This document shows, in pieces, positions 10,795-22,130 of a stretch of DNA of 64,000 bases. The notes under the pieces were generated by a model. That model was not told where the DNA came from. It saw only the letters and a program-made list of their open reading frames with translations, and made no database searches. How positions within the stretch are numbered: the first letter of the stretch is position 1; each line of letters opens with the position of its first letter. Position numbers and translations under genes: made by a program. Origin of the DNA: Pseudisothecium myosuroides. Taxonomy: Eukaryota > Streptophyta > Bryopsida > Hypnales > Lembophyllaceae. The stretch is taken from contig OX637289.1 of NCBI GenBank assembly GCA_951799445.1, positions 30,194,245-30,258,244 on the forward strand, read 5' to 3'.

Positions 10795-12650
10795 TCGAGC
10801 CCAGCACGGTTGCAGTGTACCACTGCTGTGATTTAACAATTTTCTTCGTTGGCAGGACGAGTTTCTTAATTGGCCAGCTGCAGTAGCATTTACTACATAA
10901 ATCATGCGCTTGACCTTGCTCAATTTGTTGGGAGACGGGAATGAGTACGCTGATTTATTAAGAACTTGTTGAATACTACCTCCTGCTCTGCGATGTATAC
11001 TTAGTTTCAGGACATTTCTCCTGGTGGCTGGCTGAACGGTATACAACCTTAGAAATACCATATTTGTGACAATATGGCAATGTGGATATTTAATGCGACT
11101 CTAGAATTTGCCCAACTGGTTTTAAGAGGGGGGCTAGATGTTAGAAGAACCGAGGTTAAGTTAACATCGCAAGCATGCATTGTAACAGAGCTGCTTTATT
11201 CAATAGAACTGCTTACAATGGATTGTGTACCTTTTCATCTTCTACGTTAGCATTGCTTGATTTAATGCTGTTGTGGGGATTGTGGGGGTATCGTACATGA
11301 TGGTCATGTTAAAACCCTGATGTAGTAAGAACTTTTTTTTAGGGACCTCATGCATTCAGCACTTAAAATTAAGTGTTCCTTGGTTTTGTACGGAGTTGTT
11401 TCAATGTTTTGACATTCTTCTTCATAAACTCTGCAACTTTCCTTGTTTCTGGAGAACTCTTAGTTCTTCCAGTCCTTCCAGAAATTTCATTTCATTTCAC
11501 ATGAAAATTATATGAGGTCTAAATTTAACGTGATGGCAGAAATTTGACTTTAGGTCCATTGCCAAGGATGTTTTAGATGTAAAAAAGATAAAAAGTACAA
11601 AAAAAAGAATTCTATATAATCTGAAATTACTAGATTTTGTTAGTTGAAGGAATTGTAGATGATAATGTTAGAATTCAAGCTATTCGAAGACCTTTTGCTA
11701 CCATATTAAAATGCTTTGCTATTGCCTATATAAAGGTGTTATGCACTCCCTTCACTACTAGGGTTACCAGGTAGCATATAATTTTACAAAATATTTTTGC
11801 ACTTGGCCAAGTGCCAAATTCTCTAATTGTGTTTAAGATAGTCTCTTGACATATTGCACTTGTAATAGCATCAACATTCATATGTGCTAGAATACTCTAG
11901 TGAAAGTCTTACAGTTCATTTGTTGGTGTTGGAGCTATGGAATACCCCACCTTAGACTTAGAATTAGGTATTTTACTTGCGGGCTTCAAAGAATGAGAGC
12001 CGGACTCTTCATTTGGCATACTCGTTGGCATGTCCTTAAAATTTCTTAATGAATGTTGAATTTGGAGGATCTTCATCCAAATCCAATTATGTTCTGTTTA
12101 ATTTTGACAATGGTGTGACCTACTCTTGACAAAGGACTTGGCTGGCCATGTGTAGCCTAAATTGAGCCAATAGGTTCTCCACCTATTTATTCTTGTGTTT
12201 TGTTCAGCATCCAAGGATAGGAACCATTGAAGCCACCCATTATTAATTTTAGCCAAGTTTCAATGTCCAAGACGGAGACCATTGATCCCATCCCAATTAA
12301 TAATGGAGGGTCTCAATACAAGTGTGGACATAGTTGATTGCAAGTTTTACATGCATCCTCTCAAGATTTTTATGATAGCTACTTGTATTTATATAGTTTT
12401 AGTGTCTCATCCTACAATTCCCTCATGGTTCATTTGGTTTTATAATTGTTGGCCTAAAAACACGTGTGGATAAATTGCTAATTCATTTGGATAAATTGTT
12501 GTACTATAGAAGTCAATTTATTGTAATTTCACGCCTTTAAATGCAACTTTTCAATGCCAATTTAAGGAAGCTTATGAGACACAACTTCTTGTGGCTTTTG
12601 CAACTTTAAAAAGGAGGTCTAAACATAGAACAAAATTGTCTTATATGACT
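10795..12650. other. transporter 3' flank and AT-rich intergenic DNA
   Basis: The first few hundred bases are presumably 3' UTR. Beyond about 11,500 the DNA is AT-rich with no gene. A short 60-bp imperfect duplication around CCATTGA(A/T)(G/C)CCA(C/T)CC lies near 12,210-12,305. Confidence 0.5.
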
Positions 12651-12811
12651 CTCCAATCAATCCCAGTCCTTGATTTAATTGACAAATCCCTTCCAAGCAT
12701 CTAGCAAAGCATAATACCTTCTCCATAGAGAAGAATATCAAATGTCCAATCAATCCTAATCTTTGAATAAATTGACAAATCCCTTCCAAAAATCTAGCAA
12801 AGCATAGTATT
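12651..12811. repeat. tandem duplication, period about 92 bp
   Basis: The block TTGACAAATCCCTTCCAA, followed by ATCTAGCAAAGCATA, occurs twice (about 12,679 and 12,771), each preceded by a TCCAATCAATCC motif. No coding potential. Confidence 0.7.
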
Positions 12812-12839
12812 TTTTTGTATGGGGAGTATCATTGCTCAA

Positions 12840-13085
12840 TCTACATCTTAACCTTTAAACGTTGAGGTGGACATTTTGCGGACAATGAATGACAAGAGAA
12901 TCTCTTGAGTAGGATAAAAGTGCAACTATTCATCTTCCAAATTTTGTGTGAAAAGGAAAGATCATAAATAGTAGTTTTTAACCTCCAGCGAGCACTTTTG
13001 ATTTTTTCAAAGAAGGATGATGGCATCCGATGCGGAAAGGGATGATTTCCATGGTCACTAGCCGGATGTTTAAGAGTTAAATCAA
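12840..13085. repeat. dispersed repeat, copy 1 of 2
   Basis: It resembles 33,770-33,990: both contain TTCATCTT..AAATTTTG(T/C)GTGAAAA and later a GATGATTTCCAT..(T/A)CA block ending in a similar AAGAGTTA/AAGGTTA. Flanks differ, so this is a dispersed family of unknown type. Confidence 0.5.
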
Positions 13086-13915
13086 ATTGTTTGTTAGTTT
13101 AGTTTTGTTTGTTTGTTGCAATAAAATCTTTTGAACCGTGCGTCCCCTACTTACATTCTTGGTACCATTGAAAAGCTCTCACTACAATAAAGGTTGCATG
13201 GGCTTTGTTTTATGGCATTTATGATAGAAAAATGATTGAATTATGAAGTTTTTATGAATTATAAAAAATAAAATAAAACTTTTCTTTTTCTTTTATATTA
13301 AAATGTGGCAACAACATAGGGCATACTAATTATAAAACATTACGAATCTATTTCAAATTATGGGAGGTAACCCATTTCTAGCCACTTAAGAAATTTCATG
13401 TATTTGTTGGATGGTTGTCATGACCAGTTTTTTTGTTTTGGACAGGCAGCCCCAAAGCCTTTATATCACTAGAACAAATATGGAGGGAGAGAATCAAATG
13501 GGCTCAAATCCTCTGACAAGTGCAAAATTTTGCTCAAAAAACTAACATTGATTGTGATTGGAAATTTTTTCCTCATATAACAATAGATTGCAGAAGGTTT
13601 ACATAATTTTCCTGATCTTTTTTCTTCAAATATAAGTACTATGAATTTTTCAACAAAAGATTATGTTCCTTCCATACCGGTGATAATGGACTTGCTATTT
13701 CCGACCATGGGCTAAAAAGAAAATCGACCAAAGGGTGAATTCAATATCGAGTCTTGTATCCAATTAAAATGCATCACAACTACCTCAAGAACCGTGCCAT
13801 AATTAATCACTATTCTTCTCCTACTTCAAGAAAAGAGAATAGTCTACATCAGGACTTTTTTTTTTGGCTTCCTGGTGTTAGATTGCACAAGAAAAAAAAA
13901 TTTGGCTAAAAAAGA

Positions 13916-14140
13916 TTATAAAAAATGCCAAAAAAATTGGATGAAATCGCCAGACAACTTTGAAATTAAAAAAAATATTAGATGAAATCGCCTAATGGTA
14001 GATGAAAACCATACTATACATCCAATAAGTGGATGAATGTTGCAATTAAGAATACCACTGTAACATTTTATATCGCCACTATGGCACTTCTTCAAAAATG
14101 AAAAAAAAAGCCTAGATCTACATAGGTAAAGTAGGGCCCT
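13916..14140. repeat. dispersed repeat, copy 1 of 2
   Basis: It matches 36,280-36,515. Common blocks are ATTGGATGAAATCGC / CTTGGATGATATCGC, CATCCAATAAGTGGATGAAT / TATCCAATATGTGGATGAAT, and ATATC(G/A)CCA followed by a short A-rich tract. No TIR was recognised. Confidence 0.6.
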
Positions 14141-14959
14141 AGACAAGAATGGATAAGCTCTAAAGTTTGGTTTAGAAGCAATTTTTAGAGAACAAAGTTA
14201 AAGATCTAACTTCACTCATAACAATGAAAACAAAGAACCCACCAAATTGGTACAATAATTGACTGTGTTTAATTAGAGTGTTTTAGTGACTACCTTCATC
14301 ATGGACAACCACATCCTTCTAGGGTTGAGGTATTTGAACCAACAAGTCCATTCTTCATTTCTACAGTAATCTTGAAAATATTTCACCAGCCACTTTTTAC
14401 CCTCCGCATCCTTCCAAGGTCAAGTCATCTACAGCTGAAGTGGCAAGAAGAGAAGAAACCTGGTCCCCACTTCACATCCTAAACATCAGTTTCCAGTGCG
14501 CTGCACAAACGGTAACGACAGTGCAGGACTGTACAATCAACACAATTCAAGTCTAAAATGGTTTCAAGGCCAGCCATTCAAATAGATTGTCCATCCCTCA
14601 AGAACAATGTCACGATGATTGTAGACGCAACGCCAGACCAACTACAACACGGGGATCTAAGTCTCCAGCAAACAAATGGATTATTGATTCGTTGAACATG
14701 AAACAATGTTATCCTCAAACTGAATGCAGCTTCGCTTGTGACACAGATTTTCAACGTCAATAAATAAACTTTCCTCCTCCTTACCCTCCAATCCCCTTCA
14801 GATCATATAAACTTAACAGCTCTCCTTTTTTCCCACTAGCCTGAGAGATCCAAATATGCTGATTAAATGCTTAAAGTCGTGATGATAAGGCATGCTAATC
14901 AAACATATACCATCCACTTGTTACCTACAGTTTCAATCGTCCCGCCATCCAGCCGGATG
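14141..14959. other. intergenic DNA and PP2C 3' flank
   Basis: No coding sequence is supported. The portion from about 14,450 to 14,959 is probably 3' UTR of the minus-strand PP2C gene because base composition rises towards genic values. Confidence 0.4.
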
Positions 14960-17900
14960 CTATCTGTGCCTGGGAGTCTTCAAGTCCACCACCACAACAC
15001 TAATATTATCACTGCTACCTTTCGCTAAGGCCAATTTCACAAGCAGCGCTGCAGCTTGAGCAGCTGGAGATTCGTCGTCCGTGCCCGTGGGGGCCTCAGC
15101 TGGTGGTGGCTGACCATTCCGCCTACAATTCAGAGCTTTGCGAGCAATATCACACACAACCTCGTTTGACATGACATCCCAGAGTCCATCACTAGCTAAA
15201 ATAAGGCACTCATCGTCTTCAACACGTTTGATGCACTTTACTTCAGGCTCCGCAATGACGTATGGCTTAAGGTATCGATCACCTGTCCAAGACGAGAAAC
15301 AAACATTAATACGAAATAATGTAACCTAATTCACAGTAAAAAAATAAAAAATAAATATTATATTATGCTACTAAACATAGCACACACTCAACACACGTAT
15401 TATCAATCATCCAACGTACCAATAGCTCTAGACATTGCCAGCACACCAAGCACACGATAACCGTTCCAATAAATTACACGGCCACCTGCAGCCTCTATGC
15501 GTGCCATCTCATCTTCTCGCTCTGGCTGCAGGTTCAAAGGTAGTCATATCAAAGATCATCAGAGGATGAAATAAGTAAAAAAAAGCGTTCAGCGTTAGAC
15601 TCAAATCTCCAAACTCCTATAATTCGAAAAAAAAAAAAAATCCAAAACAGGAACACACCTTGTGATCCACAGAAAGAGGAACGGCGACTCCACCGCGAGA
15701 CAGGACAGCTCTTGAGTCCCCACAATTTCCAACAATTATTTGACACGCACCCACAACTGCCACAATAGCAGTGGTCCCCACCGTCTCTGGAGCAATAGGC
15801 TCAGGACAACATCTGGGATTATCACTGGCTGGGCACTCACCTTCCTCCAGACAGAAACCTCCCACTTCAGCATCCATTCTCTTAAAGCACTGAGTCATAG
15901 CAGTTAGCCACTTTGATTCCCAGTCACCCGTAGTCTGGTCAACATTTTGACCCTGTACAAAACAGGACTCCACTTCTTCTGCTAGTGCTTGGTGTAAACG
16001 CTCTGCACAAAAATTTGCAGCCTGCAAAACAGAGACCCCGTTAAAACGAGTAAATTAACAGCTAAACAGAGGTCTTTCAAAGAGTTGTACAAGGTGTCTG
16101 AGGAAGTATAGAACAAATGTCAAATCTTCCTATAAATACACTTGAAATTCTTTGACACGACATGGAAGTCTGCAATCATGACACATATCCAGCACACTTG
16201 CCACACTATCATAATCTGCGGCAGACTTCTAACACATGCTAACCATATCACGGTCATCTCTTTAGGATCCCAGACGGTCAAATTAAAAGAAGTCAAAATA
16301 TAAGCGCCGATCAATTACACATCACAAAACTTTAGAAATCCAAGCAAATGCTAGAACTGTTCAAAGTACATACTGCGAACATAGTATCGACAATCATCCA
16401 TAACTACCAACACCTATGCACATCCAAGGCGTTCAAAAACATCATATAGTAGATGATTAAGTTAAAAAACGACATTCCCAAAATAACCTCAAGAGTACTA
16501 ATACAAAGAAGTTGTCATAAAGGTACTAAGTAACACATGTGCTAACCTGTGATCCGCCATGCCCATCGTAAACTCCAAAATAATGTAAAGGAGCAGATTC
16601 CAATCCGGCAGCATCACACCCTCCCACATTACTGCATGGCAACACCACAAAAGAATCCTTCGATACCACCGCATCCTCCATTTCTCGTCTCCTTCCGCAT
16701 AAGCTCACCATGCCATGTGACGGGCACTCATTACTAGCAAAACAATTAGCGGGTACTCCGGATCCCCCAGCGTGGTCACCAGTAGCCACAGCACTAGACT
16801 CCGGAATGCTCTCTTTATTGTTTCCCGACCGTTGCCAAGCCTGTTGAGGATATGCACCGGAAGGCGTGGTCTCTAAATGTTGGTTGTCAACATGACCAAT
16901 CGTCACAGCGTCAGTGGCAGTGTCAGTGGAAGACATATCTGCAGTTCCACAGCTCTCTGCAGGTCCCATTGTTGCGAGAGCTTCGGGCGATTCTTCTAGC
17001 GCTACTGCTTTCGTCGGACCCCCCCGTGGTCGCGGTCCAGACTCTTGTCGCACAATCTCGTTCCCTAGGGCACTCTGAAACCCTCCACCTACCGACGTCA
17101 ACGAAGAACTCACATCTGACTCCTCGATATTATTCTGTGCGCTTCCACTGCTGCCTCCACTGCTCATCCTGTCACTGATGTTGATCCCTACAGTGTCACT
17201 GGGGTTCGCGCTGTCATTTTCCGCGCCAAGTCTACGAACACCTGCACAGCAGCACATCCCTCATTATCAACAACAACTCACGAATCTCCTCCACCCACAA
17301 CCTACGCTAACTTCAGAGACTCAAAATGCAAAACAAAACATACCAAACCAAGGTCAAAGCGAACCACCTACAATTTCCATCAACCTCTCACTTTACTCTA
17401 GGCTCAAATTATGCCGCGCATACAATTCTCGAAGTGCCCTCCCAGTACACAGGACAACAGCCATCCATCCAAAAATGACTCCACGCCTTCAACATCACCA
17501 AACTCCATACATCTACATAGAATTCCTCCAATGACAGACATGCAGAACCAAATCCTGCGCGTCTCGCGATGTCCGCCCCTACGCTTTTCTAAAACAGCGT
17601 CCATCCATCTAACCAATCCGAAAGCCATCCCCTCCCCCGACGACTGCATGCCTAGCGCATCCTAATCCACCGCAGAATTCCCCTAACGACAGGACCGAAT
17701 CCTGCGCATCTCGGGATTGGTTCCTGATAACAGATTCCAATCGTATTTATAAAAAATAAAAGAGCCAGGGACCGGCGGACTCTCTCCACCAGCCCTGAGA
17801 GGAGCCGGTGGCAACAACTGGCCACGCTCCAACCAGCAGCATGGACCGACCGGACCGACATAGCTGGAAGCTCCTCGTTCCAGCCCTTTATCCACAAAAA

Positions 17901-18387
17901 GCGAGCCTGACTGACCTCCAGACGGCCTGCTCTCCCATGCAGTAGAGAGCGACGACGCAGCCTGCTCTCCCCCTGGCTCTCCAACACCACAAACTGACCC
18001 CAGCCTGCTGCCCTGTTCCCCCCACTCATATGCACTAGTACAAGTAGAAGAAGCAAGCGCATTGTGATTGCCATTGTCAACCCCATTGCCACCCCCCCGA
18101 TTCAAACCCCTCCCTCCACCACCACCACCACCACCCTCCTCCACCATCACCTCCTCCACCACCACCACCTCCTCCTCCTCGTGATAAGGAGTAGCAGACA
18201 CCACGACGCCAGAGATAGGGCGTGAGCGCTTACTTACGGGCTGCGCTACATTCGTGAGCATCTTGAATCTCCGAATTTCCATCCTCCGCCGCCTCAACGA
18301 AACCGCCGCTCCATTATCGGTGCTGCACCCCGACGTCGGACTCTCCTCCATCAATCTGCGCCTGCTCCAGATTTCAGCTGTGGCCAT
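14960..18387 (-). CDS. clade A protein phosphatase 2C (ABA co-receptor type)
   Basis: Proposed exons, in coding order: 18387-17916, 17241-16547, 16021-15659, 15525-15420, 15282-14960, giving 652 aa. Exons 2-5 are well supported. The exon 1 donor (GGAG/gtcagt at 17916) was chosen because phase fits and is less certain. Catalytic metal-binding motifs are E346-D347 in [15 protein letters not shown] (383-387), GDSR (490-493), SDGLWD (576-581) and SDN (636-638). W530 in [20 protein letters not shown] aligns with the tryptophan that enters the PYR/PYL receptor gate in ABI1 and HAB1. These enzymes dephosphorylate SnRK2 kinases and are inhibited by ABA-bound receptors. The N-terminal 340 residues are long and low-complexity (Glu/Val and Gly runs). 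They include a [13 protein letters not shown] segment of the kind found before the catalytic core in this clade. Nuclear or cytosolic location is likely. Confidence 0.92.
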
Positions 18388-19260
18388 AGCCCCTCCACCA
18401 TGTCAGATCATCCCATCCCCATCCCCATCCCCATCCCTTCCTTTTCTCTCCTCCTCCACACCTCCACCACCTCTTCCTCTACATGCACTCTCACTACCAG
18501 TCCTCTCTCTCTCGCTCGCTCTCGCTATCTCTTCCCTCCCGTCTCTTGTATCCCGTCTCTTGTGTTCCGCCTCCCGCCGAGTCCCGTGGTTGCCCTAAAA
18601 GCTTGTGCGCAAGGGGCGGGGGAGCCGCGTTCTGGCGTTCTGGCGTTCTGGCCGTCTGGCTATGGCGAAGTCGAGCTTGGCCCGCGCGAGCAATAGAAGA
18701 AGCTTGGGCCACGGAAAGAAGGCCCCAAAACAGGGTTGGGCGAGAGAGACGAGTGCGAGAAGGGGAGCTCGGGTCTAGAGGGGGGCGGGGCGGGCGTCGC
18801 TGCAGGGCCGGTCCACGTGTCGGGCGGGGCTGCGGCGCTGGCGGCAGGCGATTGGTGGCGACGGGGACGAATGCGGTGCGTCTTCCCACTCGCAAAAGAT
18901 CAACGGCGTGGCAGCGGCGGGATGGGCGACAGTTGGCGGACGCGCACGGGGCGCCATCCTCCATTCTGGCGGAAAGAGCGCTTGCCTCGTGTCGACGCTT
19001 TCTTTGCCATCCGGGGCGCGCTGGCTGCCTGCCTGCCTGGTGGCCGACTGGCCGGGGAGGGACTCGGGGAGGACGGGGAGGACGGAAGTCTCCGTTCGTC
19101 CGCTCCGTCCACTCACTGCAGCCACCGTCACTTCCGAAGTCCTCGTTCGTTCGTCGGTTCTGTTCGTTCGTTTGCGGTCGGTTTCGGTCGTCGTCGTCGT
19201 CACGTCGTTGTTCAGAATCTCCAGCGAGGCTCGCTCCTTGATATCGTGAATTCTTTTGAC
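18388..19260. other. GC-rich promoter/leader island of the PP2C gene
   Basis: This block is much richer in G+C than anything around it and has dense CpG, CCATCCC iterations next to the PP2C start, and TCGT/CGTT iterations at its far end. Long open frames exist on both strands, but they overlap each other and look like composition artefacts. It is best read as 5' UTR and promoter of the minus-strand gene. A divergent plus-strand promoter cannot be excluded. Confidence 0.5.
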
Positions 19261-19534
19261 TAATGAAGCAGCCAGTGAGATTTAAATTGCACTACTTGTC
19301 TTGCTTGACCTTTAGGCCACGGATTCATTGCACCTATATATATTTTGGTAGTATAAATTTAAAAAAATTGTAGGGACGTCTAATACCGTGTCCATAGGGT
19401 AGTTTCGGTGGTAAGGTCGAAGCATGCAAAACTAACACTGTATTCAATTGTATCACTTTCTAAACATGGTAGTTTTTTTAATATTTAAAACTAATGTGCC
19501 CTGTGCCGTTGCCACAACCAAAACAAAAATAAAA
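19261..19534. other. short intergenic stretch
   Basis: Nothing recognisable; composition drops abruptly to AT-rich at about 19,262. Confidence 0.5.
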
Positions 19535-19833
19535 GTAATTTTCTAATTTTCTGGATCTATGAAAACTTCGAAATTCAATAACTTTTCCACCGTAGGTCCA
19601 AACGCCATGAAACAAAGCCCATGCACCCCTCCTCGCCAAGGGTTTTCCAATGGTACCAAAAACGTGACCAATTGACACACAGTTCGAAAAATACAGAATT
19701 TAGCATAATTTTCTAATTTTTAAGATCCAAAAATAACTCAAAAATCGATAACTTTCCCATGACAGGTCCAAAGGCCACCTAGCAAAGCCCGTGCACCCCT
19801 CCTCGCCAAGGGCTTTCCAACATTACTAAGCAC
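19535..19833. repeat. two-copy tandem repeat, period about 165 bp
   Basis: Both copies run from a TTTTCTAATTTT block through ATAACTTT(T/C)CCA and AGGTCCAAA to GCACCCCTCCTCGCCAAGGG. The second copy begins near 19,710. No open frame spans them. Confidence 0.75.
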
Positions 19834-20999
19834 GCCCCGGGGGATGCACGGTCTGGAAGATCTCAACGTCACAAACAAAACAAAACAAAACAAACAGCCA
19901 AACTTAATGTATGGATAGGTAGACTATAGATAGCTTATTGTTTTGTTGACTGAAATGATAAGCTATCTACTAGTCTACCGAGATTTAGATTTTAGAATCA
20001 TTGCCTTATTTAGAAAGTGATGCAATTGAGTACATTGTTGGTTGGAGTGCTCCAACCTTAAATAAATTTAAAAATGAGACAAGTTGGGAAGTTGGAGAAT
20101 TTTTTTATTAATTGTATGGAGAAACAAAACCTTGTAAAATTATTTTATTTTTAGCATCTATTGCACCTTATTTACAAAGGAAAAATTGAATATTAGGTAG
20201 AGGAATGTCAATCTTGGTCTATACTTATGGTAGTCTATATTTGAAATATTAGAATTCTAATTTGGATTTATTGACCTAAAATCACTCTACTGTAGTTGTT
20301 TGTCTTCTATCTAGGTGTAAGAATAATTACATGAACATTCCATTACTTGCAAAAAATATGGAGATTAGAATGTTTGGTATTTCCTCGAATGATGGCTTAC
20401 TATGAAGGGAAAATCATTTAGAATCCTTCAAAAAAAGGCATAAAGAACTTTAAAAATTTTATCACGAAAAGCTAAGAAAATGAACAATTTATATTTTCCA
20501 AATGAAGGAAATGATCGCACTTAGGTAAGACTAAATGTTGAAGGGATTTCAAATGTTTTCAGTGTCATTTGAAACGTTCAGTTTGAAGCAATATCAAAAG
20601 GTAGCTCCATAGAAGACTACCTTTATAGATTGTTTCTCAAGATTTGATGTAACAAATAACAACCTAACCAAATAAATAAATAAACTTCAATCTTGAGCAA
20701 TTTGTAGAAACATTGTAGTTAAAATGTGAGGGAAAATCTATAGCTAATGTTTTGGCATATTATTTGGCTATAGATGACCAACATTAACTACTATACAACA
20801 AGCAGTCAAGTTGATCCCTTGGAGCATAGACATATGTGAGCATGATTTGTCAAACAAACTAGATGAAAAGTGAATGAAAGAGTACCATAAAGCTTAGTAT
20901 TTTGATTACTAATAAAGGGGTTTTTGTATCCAAAAGAGTTGTAAAATCTATCTTGGCATGGCATCTTGGAAAATTGGATTGGCATGAAATACCATAGAA
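19834..20999. other. AT-rich intergenic DNA
   Basis: No gene or structured element is supported. Broken gag-like text around 20,450-20,900 was considered but no domain could be named. Confidence 0.4.
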
Positions 21000-21309
21000 C
21001 ATTAGGGGAGATTTGAGGGCTGGGAGGGGCCGTTTCAGGCTGTTCCCGCAGCTGAGAACAGTCAGAATATTAAAAAAATTTAAAAAAAATTTAAAAATTT
21101 AAAAATTTAAAAAATTTAAAAAATTTAAAAATATTATTAAAAAAATTTAAAAAATTAAAATTAATTATTATTATTTTTAAATATTAAAAAATTAATTTTC
21201 TGACGTGGCACTCTCTCGGGCACGTCAGATTACTGCTCCCAGGCTGTTCCCAAGGTTCCCAGGGCCAGATAACTCGCGGGCTCTTGGAGACCTCAAATCT
21301 CCCCTAATG
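21000..21309. mobile_element. MITE, family with copy at 58,116
   Basis: The ends are inverted: CATTAGGGGAGATTTGAGG on the left and its complement on the right. Internal landmarks shared with the 58-kb copy are GGGCCGTTTCAGGC, GACGTGGCACTCTCT, CACGTCAG and GATAACTCGCGGGCTCTT. The centre is low-complexity A/T. No coding capacity. A TA dinucleotide lies just inside each end, but the real target duplication is unresolved. Confidence 0.8.
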
Positions 21310-21619
21310 ATATATGGAATGGATGTAGACCTACAGTAGATTGATCATGGTGTTTAAGAATTCATTACATATTAAATCTTAGAAACGATGTGAGAGCAGA
21401 TATAGGATTGTTTCAATTCAAAAAATATAAAAAATCAACTTCTTAGAAAGACAAGTAGTTCCAATATAGCGTAGGTTGAAAGCTTTATTTATAGGGTACT
21501 TAAAGATTATAATTGGAATATTTTTTTAAATGTCCCAATATTGTAGAATATTTTTACAATGCCAATATTATTCATATCGCCTTCAAAATATCTTTTGCTG
21601 GCAAGTAAGCTAATTATTT

Positions 21620-22130
21620 TATAGTAAGTCAAATTTATTAGGGATTATAATAAATTGATGATCTTGATGGCTTGCATGAACTTGACCCCGTTCAATTTGT
21701 TATATTTAAGCAAAATCTAATTGGTCACTATCTCATAGTAAGTGATTTTCTAAGGATCAGAGCAGATTGATGATTTGGACAGCTTGCATGAACTTGGCAA
21801 ACAAAATCTAATTGGTCACTATCTCATAGCTATCTCATAGTAAGAGATTTCCTATGGATTATAGCAGATTGATGACCTAGATAGCCTACGTGAACCTAGC
21901 CCCTGTTCAATTTGTTATATTCAAGCAAAATCTAAGTGGTTACTATCTCATAGTAGATTGATGACCTAGACAGACTGCATGAACAAGGCAAACAAATCTA
22001 ATTGGTAACTATCTTACAGTAAGTAATTTCCTAGGAATCATAATAGACTGATGACCTAGACAACTTGCATGAACCTAGCCCAATTTGATTTGTTATATTC
22101 AAGCAAAATCTAACTAGTCACTATCCTAAG
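21620..22130. repeat. degenerate minisatellite, about five units of 65-115 bp
   Basis: Successive units share AGCAAAATCTAA(T/G)TGG(T/A), ACTATCTCATAGTAAG(T/A), a (T/C)TAGGGATTATA-like block and GATTGATGA(C/T)CTAGA, plus a TGCATGAAC(C/T)T motif. Unit length varies because some copies lack an internal TTCAATTTGTTATAT segment. Confidence 0.8.

Noticed and set aside
18483..19263. Long overlapping frames of 140-250 codons on both strands
   Set aside because: They arise from GC-rich DNA with few stops, are low-complexity (Arg, Ser, Pro, Gly) and overlap in several frames; better explained as PP2C leader/promoter.
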